This document shows, piece after piece, positions 47,325 to 58,393 of a DNA stretch of 64,000 nucleotides. The notes below the pieces were generated by a model. The model did no database searches, was not told the DNA's origin, and saw only the letters and a program-made list of their open reading frames with translations. The DNA is taken from NCBI GenBank assembly GCA_023935145.1, contig CM043705.1:52584084-52648083 (forward strand), in the 5' to 3' direction. The DNA comes from Bretschneidera sinensis. Taxonomy: Eukaryota; Streptophyta; Magnoliopsida; Brassicales; Akaniaceae. Made by a program: the position numbers and the translations under genes. Positions within the stretch are counted from its first letter, which is position 1. The number at the start of each line of letters is the position of its first letter.

Positions 47325-48318
47325 CTCCTCCTTTTTGATAATGACAAAACTAATGAGAAAAAATAGTTTTAAAAACTAAGTGTTAGGTTTTTAGAAAAAA
47401 TTGGGCAGAATTTCCTCTGTTTTTTGAATAAAACCAACCTATAAAAAGTTCAACACAGTTTATATTCAATCGAACCAAGGAACTCAACATATAGTCTTAT
47501 ACAGCAAGTTCTTTGGAGCAATACTCCCCCTAAATCTATGCACTATTTTAAGTTTATAGTCATTTTTCTCATATTTCTCTCCCGTTTTGACAATAGCAGA
47601 AACGGGGGTAGTATACCAAAAAATTAAGCCACATAGATACCACAGATAGTAAGATCATGTATAAATAGACTTGTATGCGAAAATTAGGCATCATTTAAAT
47701 CTGGGAAGATATCCCGGGAAGAGCCGAAAGTTTTCTCACGTGCATAAGTAGTTACAGCATATATCCGATCAAAGAAGGTTTTACATGAAGTAAACATATT
47801 GCGTAAAAGCAAAACAAGTAATGATTCATAATATAAAATGAGATATAGACATATAAAGCAAATATCCATACATCATGGGCTTCTAAGAGCCGAAAATGAA
47901 AAGCTACAATGTATGATAAAAATGAAAAGCAATACAGAAAGCAACTCAGTGAGCGAGAGAGTCAGAGCCGTCACGAATGAGATCCCGAAGCTCAGCCAAG
48001 GAACCCTATGTATGCTATCGGTGCAGCTCGAAGTCATCTCTGAGGGAGCAAAGGTCATGAGGCATGACGTCAATAGAAGAGCTTAAGTTCTAGAATCCAG
48101 ACTGGATAGTCAGCTAGAGGCTTGTAATTACCTGGAGAAGATCGTCGTATCCAACTGGACCAGTACTCGAACCACCCATAGGTGGTGCTTGGTCATCCGT
48201 ATCCATAGCAGTGGCTGCAGCATCTGGACCCTCCTCATCATCACTGATATCATCCTCGCCTATCCTGATGTTCTTCTCAGCCTTCGAATAGATCATCCCA
48301 TCTCGGACCGTGCAACCC
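47325..48318 (-). mobile_element. 3' part of Copia interior with polypurine tract
   Basis: 47325-47340 reads CAAAAAGGAGGAGAT on the minus strand, the polypurine tract. Farther in, CCCCGTTTCTGCTATTGTC is like the end of the Copia coding region. A minus frame at 48114-48296 gives an acidic stretch (EDDISDDEEGPDAAATAMDTDD) of unknown role. The interior is cut at 48319 by the LTR of the next element. Confidence 0.6.
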
Positions 48319-49586
48319 TGTTGGAGTGATTATCTATTTAAATAAATATGCAAATAACCATTCTAGTTTTACTTGCAAATGCACAAGGTCTGTGGTAGCT
48401 TAATGTGCAAGTGCGAGATCATTTCCATAAGGATTGGTGAATTTCGTTTTTAGAATTAGTTTCTTCAAGTTAAAAAGAGAAATAGCAATTTGATTGTGAG
48501 TAAATAACAATAATGAGATCATAGGGCTACAATATCCACCACTAATTATACTTTCCCACTAACTAAGGTTTTAGTGCTCTAGCCTTATCATGAATATCTA
48601 ATGGTTGCCAACCTAAGGGCTTGGTCCATACCTTAGGCTATTAATCTCCCTATATAAAGAGTTAGGCATGGTGTATACTCTAAGTCTTTTCTCTCTTAAG
48701 GGATTCAGCATGGGTGTATACTGAGTTGTTCCTTAAGAGAGCATGAGGTCTGTGGAGATCGACAACCACACGGGACCTAGGGCTTGGTCCGCTCCTGGTT
48801 TCCCATGTTGATTAACCTGAGAATCTGGTGTGGATATCCCTTGTTACTAATGACGAACCCAAGACTCGGTCATCCAAGTTGAATCGCCTAAACTATCCAT
48901 ACCATATTCATACGTTGATCAGGCACATATATATGAGGAATGTAAATATAAACAGGTATTAATCAAATTAAATATTCTAACAAGGCTATAGCAAAGATAA
49001 TCAATGAATGAATATGTGGTAAAGGATAACTAGGGCTTCAATCGAGCCCTATAGGAGTTTAGTTACACATACTAAGTAAAGTAGACATACTAAACATAAT
49101 TAAATAAAAACAGAAAACGAAAACCGAAGAAGACTCGGGAGATGAGTCGTTAATTCCTCTCCTAAGCTCTCTACTTCGAATCTAGAACAAAAGGTGTGGG
49201 TTATGTGTTTTACAGGGCTATTTATAGGGTCCTTATGGTGTCTTGAAACCCTTAATTCCTTTTTGGAGTCGGAAGACTTCTTACTAATTCTGGATCTGTT
49301 GCCTCTGGAGTGATTGCACTCGAGCGTATGCGGTATGCGCTCGAGCGCATGTGTGCGCTCGAGCCTTCTTCAAGTGCGCTCGTGCTCTTGCGCGCTCGAG
49401 CGCACCTTGCTGAATGGCAGAACTTGACTTTTGCTCCTAAAAGCTTCAAATTATTATCTTTTTGTCCAAGTCCTGTTAAAAACACATAAAACATGAAAAT
49501 AAAGTAAAATCCATAGAAATAGATAAATAAGGAACTTAACAAATGTAAATTAAGAGGCTTAAATATGACTATTTAAGCACTTATCA
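48319..49586 (-). mobile_element. 3' LTR of a minus-strand Athila-like element
   Basis: On the minus strand the LTR starts TGATAAGTGC, just after the polypurine tract AAGTTTGGGGGTG, and ends ATCACTCCAACA at 48319. It contains an array of GCGCTCGAGCGC palindromes (49317-49406). The gene-bearing interior follows to the right. The left flank AACCC should be one target duplication. Confidence 0.75.
49317..49406. repeat. Array of GCGCTCGAGCGC palindromes
   Basis: Five copies, whole or partial, within 90 bases in an otherwise AT-rich LTR. Related copies with GCTCGATCGCAC cores recur inside the element at 52235-52300, 52755-52910 and 55712-55765. Confidence 0.85.
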
Positions 49587-51046
49587 CACCCCCAAACTTA
49601 CATATTGCTAGTCCCTTAGCAATACAAAATTAAAGACTATGTTAGAACAAAAATTAAAGATAGATTCATTTCCATGATACTCAAAGATTTGGGTTGCATT
49701 TAAAATTATGATAACCGTTCATGAGTAAGCTTAAAATAAAAACAAATTTTGGATTGCAAAAGGACTTTCAAATGTTTCAAGTTACTTACCTAAAGTTGGT
49801 TTAAGGCATCGCAAGTTTGATTTGTGTGTGATGAGTTAGCATATATAAGATGGGGCTTCCACATAATTTTAGCGTATAGGGTTTCGATGCCCAAACTTTT
49901 ATCGAATTCCTTATCAAAGAGAACAAAAATGGCATAATACTTGCTTCTTTTTCTTTTTTTCTTTTTATCATGCGATCTTTGCCATATTGAGTTCCATCGA
50001 GCTTTCTATTTGACCATTGTAATGAGTGTTTAGCCAATGACTCCCAAACCATATGGTTTTAGGGCATTAGGTGTAAAGACACCCCTAAAGACTTACCAAC
50101 TCGAATAAAAAAGGCTATGGAACTAACTGGTTTTTATACTTCTTAATGAAATTCCCACCTTTTGACGTGAACACTCAATGCTTACTGAGGCAAGAGGCCT
50201 AGTTACTCAGTGGGAATATTTATTATGATCATTAAAGGCTTACTTTCCACCTTTTGACGTGAACACTCAATGATTACTGAGGCAAGAGGCCCAATTACTC
50301 AGTAGAAAGTTTTTATTAATCATTAGAAGCTTTTTGATCACTTTTTACATGATGAACATTTTTCTTTAGTTTTTTTTTTCTTTATTTTTCTTATGCCAAA
50401 GTGTTCTTTTCAACAAGTTATCCGATTATAGTTAGATTATGGAAACATATACAAGAGAATTATATGTCATACCCCACACAAATGCGTGTTAAATGTGCTC
50501 GTGCAAATTTGGATCAAACTCGTGAATTCTTAGGTGCCTTGAGGTAGGTAACTAAACTTTGTAAAATTCCCATTGCAAGACTATGTGTTCTAGCTTTTAA
50601 GCTTATTAATGAAGTGTTATCAAATTTTTAAATCAATCAAAATTTTTGTTTACCAAAAGAACATGCATTTATCTTCCTAAAAAAAAAACTGGGACTTAGT
50701 GTGTGCATGTGTTTCAAGTGCGTGTGTGATAGTATCTCGTATCTCCCACTACCTCTAAACTTAAAATACACATTGTTCCCAATGTGTGTGTAGAATGGAA
50801 AGATCTGACCTGCGAGATGGAGAACTCAGTTGCTTGCTTGATTGTCCACGCCTCCAAACTTGAATTGGATGCACGCACTGAGTACTTGACAAAGAAAAAT
50901 AAACATTGTGCCGGAAAACAAAATATGCAAACTAGACATGCAAATATAAATATAAATAAAAGAAAAGTATTAAAATGAAAATGATATGTCTGGGGTGCTT
51001 CCCATGAGCACTAAGTTTAATGTCTTCAGCCAGACGGGGTATTCTC
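49587..51046 (-). mobile_element. 3' non-coding region of the Athila-like element
   Basis: Starts with the polypurine tract and has no gene. Notable content is a tandem pair of hairpin-forming segments at 50151-50310. Confidence 0.65.
50151..50310. repeat. Tandem pair of structured segments (92-bp period)
   Basis: Both copies contain CCACCTTTTGACGTGAACAC, then ACTGAGGCAAGAGGCC and CTCAGT. Each folds on itself: CTGAG pairs with CTCAG inside, and the outer arms pair as ATTCCCA/TGGGAAT in copy 1 and ACTTTC/GAAAGT in copy 2. Confidence 0.7.
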
Positions 51047-52183
51047 TCACTGCTGATTATTTGTGGGTATAATCGAGAAGGTACCGGGTGCAGGAGGTAG
51101 GCAGTCAAGGATGGCCTGTAACATCACCTCCTGTCGTGTGAATTGTGCCTGTAACCCATCGATCTGCTGATGGATCAAACAGGCTGCCTCACGATCCTCC
51201 CGATGGATGTCGGACAGCTCACAGCGAAAGGAAGATAACTCATCTAAGAGATGCTGATACTTTATGGATCCCATGTCTGTCTGATCCTTCTCCTATGAAT
51301 GGCTCACCGGTGGATGCTCGGCCTCCATCGGATCATCCACTATAGGCTCGACAACTGAAATCTATGCTCGGGGTCCTCAGGGCATGTGAGACTGGCTGAG
51401 GCTCCACTGGGCTCTCCCAAAGAAAGAGTGGTCGCTAACCGGGTCGTCTATAGATGATCCCCTAATCCCTTTCTTCTTGAGGATATGACTGAGCAAGAAG
51501 GGGAAAGGAAGACCCCAAGCATTAGCTGTGGTCGTCTGCTGGTTATGCACCCCATCCCAGAATTTATGTATCTGACTCCATATGACTGTTGGGATGGAGT
51601 ACCAGTGACCCCGGTGGAAAGCATAGAGAGCTTGCAGAAACTGATCTCGCTTCTGTATCTTGTGCCCCAAAGGACACACATTACACTGCAGGACTGAGTC
51701 AACGAACCATAGACGGGGAGGCAACCTCGACCAACTCCCCGCATTGTTGTGGCGGTCAGCATACTGTCCCACACACATGTCCTCAATGATGTGTGGGAGA
51801 GGGAACGAGTCAGGCTGCTCCTCTATGTGGCTGTCCTCTAGTGGGGACTCATCGCAGCAGTGTAAAGAGCAGGCTATGTCAGTGGTGGTCAGCTCTATAA
51901 ACTTGCCCTGGATCGAGGAAGATAAAATCTCTGGCCTGGTGCAGGCGTAGGTCAGGTTCTCGTAGAAACTGATCACAAATCGTATGTATGCTATCGAGCA
52001 GACTAGTTTGAATAGCTGCTTGAGACCCCGGTTCTTGAACTCTTGGACCACCTATCTTGTGGCGTCCAAACTCTTGAAGTCCTCTTCCACATTGAATGTT
52101 ATCTCAAACAATATTTCACACTGTTCGAAACTGGGTCGGGATGCCTGCTGGCAACTGTTAGAAGCGCGGGAAGTGGAGGCCAT
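51047..52183 (-). pseudogene. Athila-type late ORF (putative plant transposon protein)
   Basis: On the minus strand from ATG at 52183: a short Ser-rich start, a TAG near 52058, then VQEFKNRGLKQLF, VISFYENLTY and HKIQKRDQFLQALYAFHRGHWYSIPTVIW. A frame change near 51375 leads to a coiled-coil tail (LLDELSSFRCELSDIHRE). This resembles the 'putative plant transposon protein' domain found in many Athila-like elements, sometimes discussed as envelope-like because of its position. Its role is not known. The copy is damaged. Confidence 0.7.
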
Positions 52184-53464
52184 GTTCTGAAATCTGAAAC
52201 TGTTGAAATTGCTCTTGATCATAGATTTTGTGTGCTCGATCGCACAAGGGGTAGTGCACTCGATCGTTGGTGCCTAATGCTTGATCGCACTTGGTTAGAC
52301 ACTTTGTCGAACACCTTATGTGCACAAAAAACCAGAAGCTGCAGAATTTGTATACCCATGATCCACACCTCCTGTAATTGTAAAATTACCCAATCAACAT
52401 ACAAGAATAATATATATGACTGTGTAAACTAAAGATTTAAGAACCGTGTGTGATGCTGTGCATGTAAGTGGACAAAAATCGGTTTTCTATACCGAGTTGG
52501 ATTTAGGAAATTTCTGGGGAAGATGTTCTTGTGGATAGGTGATGCACGGCAGCAGGGTGGTGAGTGTGATGGAGGAGTGGTGAAAATGTGGTGGTCAGAG
52601 TGGTGTTTTGGTGGTTAGTTAGTTTTGGAGGATGAGTTTTTAGGGCAAATAGCGGTGTGAGTGCGAGAGAGCGTAGCTTTAGTGCGTTTGAGTGCAAGAA
52701 TGAAAAAGTGGGTTTTTGAGCTGCGTGTGTTTAAAAAATCCTCACGTGCCTTCTGCCCCGAGTGCACTCGAGCGCATTATAAAGTGCACTCGAGTGTATT
52801 ATGAAGTACGCTCAATCGCCCTTGTGCACAACTGCTTAGTGTGATGCGCTCGCGCGCAATGCAAGGCGAGGTGGCGCCCGAGCGCGTGGGGTGCGCACTT
52901 GATCGCAAGGCAGAAATTTACTAATAGTAAAAGGAGTTTAACATAAAGAAATGAATTAATGGTAAAAATAGGAATGATACAATCGTACCAGCTTGTAGTG
53001 GCCTCAGTACCACTAACCTTGATAGAGGCACTTGAGCTATATGTTGAGCAAGTGGAATTGCTCAATTGCTCTCTATGGTAGCTTTAAGGCTATATTCTTT
53101 GAAGGAGGCACTTAGGGCCCCCATCAGGTGGTTCTAGTGCCTTTGACAGCTGCTTTGTCTCCAATTGTGATGTCTGGTCATTAAAATAAGGACAAGTAGT
53201 GTTAGTAAGTGCAAGGTTTTTAAATTGGGGATTATACTTACTTGAAAGCTTGGGTGTGATCTTGATAGTGTGCACAGCTCTATGAGTATCCTTAATCACG
53301 TTATCTCTGTTTGGCCTACTGTCCAATCTCGTGGTGGTATGGTTAGGGATGGTCCTCAATTGATCAGTGAAATGGGCCTTGGGCACTCTCTCATCAATTC
53401 CTTGCATGACACTCACGTTGTGACACTTATCATTAGTATTAGTGGAGTCTAGTGTATTAAAGAT
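52184..53464 (-). mobile_element. Athila interior where pol should be
   Basis: No reverse transcriptase, RNase H or integrase motif is visible. The region has two clusters of GCTCGATCGCAC/GCGCTCGAGCGC repeats and only low-grade open frames. The pol genes seem to have been deleted. Confidence 0.6.
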
Positions 53465-54385
53465 TTAAAATTCTACCTCTTCATCATTTACTCTCATTGT
53501 AACAATGCCTCTTTTTACATTAATGTTCGTGTCAGCAGTGATCATAAATGGTCTCCCTAGAACGATAGGGAGTGGTACAGGCATATGGCATTCCTCCATG
53601 TCTAATACAATAAAATCAGCAGGTAAAATTAATTTACCTACTCTTACCAAAACATCCTCGAAGATACCTCTTGGTCGTTTGATGCTTCTGTCAGCCAATT
53701 GTAATGTGATGGAGGTTGGTTGGAGTTCCCCCAAACCTAGTGTCTCGAATACGCTGTAAGGTAGCAAATTGACATTTGCTCCTAGATCCAATAATGCGTG
53801 CTCAAAAAACTGGTCAGCTAGCCTACAAGGAATAGTAAAACTACCTGGATCTTTTAGTTTAGGTGGTAATTTCCTCAATAATACAACACTCACCTCTTCA
53901 GTCAAGGCTACCGTCTCATGCTCTTGAAACTTCCGTTTGTTAGTGCAACAATCTTTTAAAAACTTAGCATAAACAAGTAGTTGTTTTATTGCCTCTAATA
54001 AAGGAATATTTAATTCTACCTTTTTCAAGGTTTCAAATATGTCAATCATTTTAGTTTCCTTTTTAGGCTTTACCAACCTTTGAGGGAAGGGTGGAGATGT
54101 ATTTACCTTTTCTATCTCTCTTACCTTAGATGTGGAGGTTTGGTCTGGAGACACTTGTGTAGGCCCGTTGGTGCCGATGACATTTCCATTTCTTAAGGTC
54201 GTTATGGCATTCAGCAGCTGGTGTCCTCTTGGATTAGGTATTGGCTGGGTCGGGAGCTCGCCTTGCTTTCTAGTACTCAATTCCTTAGCCAACTGTCCCA
54301 TTTGTACCTCTAGTCCTTGTATGGCTTGATTGTGTTTGGCAGTGATTTGCCTCATTTCAGGTCGAAATTGCCTTGACTCTTCCAT
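53465..54385 (-). pseudogene. Athila-like Gag C-terminus and aspartic protease
   Basis: An open frame of 306 residues. The N-terminal half is a Gag linker (VQMGQLAKEL, then FPQRLVKPKKE). The C-terminal half is a retropepsin: LLDLGANVNLLPYSVF with the catalytic Asp in DLGA (usual in this lineage instead of DTG), LQLADRSIKRPRGI, VLDMEE and IVLGRPFM. The frame is intact here but separated by a stop from the upstream Gag, and no reverse transcriptase follows. Confidence 0.88.
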
Positions 54386-54415
54386 AAATTGTTCATATTT
54401 ATTCAGGATTTGTTG

Positions 54416-55660
54416 TTACTGAGATGCTAGTTTCCTCATAAGGCTTTCGAGGTCATTCTTCTTTGGTTCGGGGGCAGTTTGGGCTGCTGGTTGGAAATTT
54501 CTTTGCTGCCCTTGACTGCTTTGGTTATTGCTCCATGAGAAGTTCGGGTGATTCCGCCATTTAGGGTTGTATGTGTTTGCATAGGGGTTGTTCTTTGGCA
54601 GATAATTGTTTGTTCCCACAAAGTTGGCTTGCTCATGATCTGCAGATGAATATAAGGGACACGTATCATTATTATGATCAAACTGTGAGCAAATGGCACA
54701 TACTTGTAGTGGTGCAGCTGACGGGTTAGCTGAGGTGTTTTGAACGGCCGTGGCTTTAACTAATAGGCCAAGTTTTCTTTCCACCGTGGCTATTTAAGGA
54801 GATGATCCTCCATTTAAGCTTACCTCATACATACCCTTACTCTTGGTTATATGTCTACCTCGAGAGGAGAATTACTGCATGTGTTCGCTAATGGTTTCGA
54901 AAAGTACCATTGCCTTTTCGCTGCTCTTCTCCATCAGCACCCCTCCATAACCTAAATCAACAATATTTTTGTTAGAATCACTTAAACCTTCATAAAAGGC
55001 TTGTACCAGTTCGTCTTGGGGTAGGTTGTGGTGTGGGAACTTGAGTAGTAGCTCGTTGAAGTGTCCCCAGGCCTCGAAGAGCAGATCTTCATCCTTTTGT
55101 TGGAAGGATTATATTTCTTTCCTCATTTACCTTGTCTTCTGGGCTAGAAAGAACTTCCTTAGAAATTTGCTCGCCAACTCCTCCCAAGTGTGGATGGAAA
55201 CTGCAGGCAAAGAATTATACCATAATTTAGCATTATCTTTCAAGAAAAAAGGGAAAAGAATTAACCTTATTCCTTCTTGGTCTAAGCCTCGGATGTGCTG
55301 GAATTTGCAAAGGTCGAAGAACTCTCGAAGGTGCAAATGTGGATCCTCACTAGGTGTACCCCTAAAGTGAGTCAGTGCACTGAGTATCTGCGAAGACATG
55401 TAATAGTTTTCTTCCACCTTAGGTTGATTCGCAATGCACGAAGGTTTATCGATGTTCTGCGGGATGAAGGATTGCTTCATTGGCCTCCGTTCAGGTGGTT
55501 ACTATTCAGTTATTTGTTCTTCCATTGGTGGTGTCTCTTTCTCACTCCCTTCTCCTACCTCTTCCGAGTTATCCCTAAACCTTTGTCGGATAGACCTCTC
55601 AAGATCAAGATCAAAAGGAAGGAATGCTGGATTCTTGGACCGACATCCGTGCATGAATCA
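54416..55660 (-). pseudogene. Athila-like Gag, broken
   Basis: From about 55640 the minus strand gives FDLDLERSIRQRFRD, then a double stop near 55495. It resumes as the capsid part at 55480-55127 (LSALTHFRGTPSEDPHLHLREF, FPFFLKDNAKLWYNSLP), is broken until 54784, and then gives a zinc knuckle CAICSQFDHNNDTC (pattern CX2CX4HX4C). The Asn/Trp-rich block YNPKWRNHPNFSW follows. Confidence 0.88.
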
Positions 55661-55783
55661 ACAGCAGTTATGTAAGTGCAGCAGTCAAATACTGCTGCTT
55701 GGATTACTTTCTGCCTCAATTGCGCTCGATCGCACAAGAGGGTGCACTCGATCGCAAGTGGCACAGAAAGCTTCCTGGAGTAC

Positions 55784-57081
55784 TGATTACGCCCAAAAGT
55801 TACGCGGTTGTTATAGCACAGCTTTGGGGTGTCGATTCCACAGGGAAACAAGTTTAACTATAAAGAGAGATGTAAACTTTAATATGAGACGATATAATAA
55901 GTAAAGAATCTGAAATTGATGATGAAGTAATTGTGTAGGTTTGTGAAATATAATAGAGAGGCAACAAGGATCCGGGAATCCTCCCTGGGTTCATTGTCCT
56001 AATCCTAACTTGATTCAGTTGCTTTTATCTCGATTGCACGTTTCACATCCCAAACATGCAATCGACAAATATTCAATGAGAACATGTGTAAACCCTAATA
56101 TGATTGTAATGAAATACTTCTTATTTCTGATTCATGCATGTATGATCTATCCTATAGGTTTATCAAGAAACGACAATATATCTTTATTGACAATATTGCA
56201 GTAATAAACAAACCTAAAGGCTAGACTGACCGGACTCAATTATACCCAATAATCTTGACATAAGAGAAGCATGACTAAAGTTATATCAAGGAAAAGATAC
56301 AATCACCAGAATAGATAAAATCTTATAATTAGATAAAGAAGTAAATCATGACAATGTTTGACAATAAATTCTTATTACAATTGAACCAAATAAGGATAGA
56401 TAGAAACAACTACACCTAGGGATTCATCCCTTCGCCTTGCTTGGAAGTTAGTTAGCCATGGTGTTAATGGCTAAACTCTTTTGTGGATGTGAGTTGCTGT
56501 CTTCAACTTCTGGGTCTTTGCTCACAGCCAAGATGATCTTCTCTTAAACCCTAAGTGTCTTATTTATAGTACAAAAGACCAAAGGTATTCTTGGGTTTAA
56601 TCTAGTTTTTAAAAACCCTAATTAAAATCTAACTCGGAGATGTAAATACGTGTGCGCGCTGCGGTACTGCTGGGGAGCACCTCGGTGCTAGGCATAAGCT
56701 GGAATGGGCGTCCTTCTGGGCATCGCGGTGCTGTTGAAGAGCACCGCGGTGCTGGCTGGTGGGTCATCATATGTATGTTTCTGAGCGTCGCGGTGCTGCT
56801 GAGGAGCACCTCGGTGCTGGCCTTTTTGCTGCTAATCTTCATGCTTCGCCTCTCCGTAGCCATTCTTCTGCTTCGTCGTGCATGGACCCTTGGTGTTTTT
56901 AAACAACGATCGCTTCTTCTCTTCTTTGGACTCAAAACACCTGAAAATGTACTTGAATACGTTAGTAGTCCAATGATATTACTTAAGAGTTATCAACACA
57001 CAAGAGTGCAATAAAGACCGAGAAGAATCATAAAATGCTAACAATTAAGCATCTTTGAGGTGCATTTTATGGCTCTTATCA
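55784..57081 (-). mobile_element. 3' LTR of a second minus-strand Athila-like element
   Basis: On the minus strand it starts TGATAAGAGCCATAAAATGC after the purine run GCTAGTTGGAGGTTG and ends TTTGGGCGTAATCA at 55784. It carries AGCACCGCGGTGCT-type palindromes (56655-56820). No primer-binding site follows its end, so it is a 3' LTR. The left flank AGTAC would be its target duplication; it landed in the 5' part of the first Athila-like element. Confidence 0.8.
56655..56820. repeat. Array of GC-rich AGCACCGCGGTGCT palindromes
   Basis: Six half or whole copies: a perfect 14-base palindrome at 56740-56753 and variants GAGCACCTCGGTGCT and CATCGCGGTGCT. Confidence 0.85.
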
Positions 57082-58393
57082 CAACCTCCAACTAGCTTAT
57101 TGCTAGTCTCTAGCAATTCAAGTGGAAACAAGAAATGAGTTCCATGGTGGGAATCATAAACAAAGTAAAGCACTACTAGTGTTAACCAAGAGTAATTCAC
57201 TTTTGTCACAAACATTGCACACAACATACAACACAAAGAATCATTAAATTTCACCCAAATCCAAAAGTAATCCAAACATCAATCTTAAAATCATTATTGA
57301 CTCTTAACATCCATCTTACCACAATCCATTAATTCGAACACCCGGACGATTTTATGCATAACAATCATGAATACAAGTCTTGGCCTCTAAAAACATAAAT
57401 TGTGTGATATCAATCACAAAAACAAGCTTCATAGGCTCACTTTTCGAATCACTCTCCACTATTGTAGAAAAATCACACTACATTGGATCAATAGGTCTTT
57501 AATAAGCTTGTAATGTTAGGCTAAGGTAAAGGTTAAGAAAGAACGAGAAGGATTCAACAAGTAAAAGAACTTAATCTCTTAGTTTTGAACACAACTATTT
57601 AAGCATTGAATAACCTTACTTCAATACCCAACTCTTCCAACCATTTTTCGAGCATTTCTTTCAACAAATCACCATTCTTGTTTTCTTTCTTTGCCAAAAT
57701 TCACTTGTTTTTTTTTTATTTTTATTTTGGCACATAAGACCATTCACCTCCTTTTTCATCAAATTGTTTTTCTTTTCCACAACCCCCAACTTATCTCTTT
57801 TCATGTATTTGGGCTATGGTAGTAATATTTTTTTTTCTCATACTTTCATCCTTACTCCTCTTGAGTGCTTCTCAATAAATGTGTATAACTAAGTTCTTTT
57901 AAAAAGAACGTAATGATAAAATATTTTAGGCTCATAAAGGTAAGTAAATGGCTATTGAAAGAAACAAAGCTCAAATTCTTTTTTAAAAAAAAGGCTCAAA
58001 TGGGTGTCTAGTGATAAATATAGCAATGGTAAGTTTGGAAGGCTTAAAAAGTTCAAAAATGGCCTATATCATATCCTAAGTAGTGTGCATCCTAGGAATT
58101 CACCTCAAGTGATTGTCAAATAAGTTCTAGAGCTTGTCGAGACTGCAAAAGTATTCACAAAACAATCACACATAAAACTTCTCTAAATGTTTTAGATTAA
58201 TCATACATTCTCACCATAAACTAGAGTCTCAAACCAAGTAAAGATTGATACTTAAATTAATTTCAAACCGAAGCAAGATTTAACTTCTTCTAGATGCTAT
58301 ATGTTATCTCAATTAAGCTTATATCTTTCGCATGTGAATTACATCCAAAGCAAACACAAATCATGCTTAAAACAAATGGTAAGGGAAGGTAAC
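57082..58393 (-). mobile_element. 3' interior of the second Athila-like element
   Basis: No gene. It is the inverted, diverged equivalent of 62180-63497 (for example AAGCATGCTTAAAAC-type sequence near 58370 and GACTAGCAATAAGCTAG near 57100). It is cut at 58394 by the insertion of a third, plus-strand relative. Confidence 0.75.

Noticed and set aside
52043..52432. Plus-strand 129-codon frame with DRTRG/DRTW repeats
   Set aside because: Arises from the GCTCGATCGCAC repeats antisense to the Athila-like genes.
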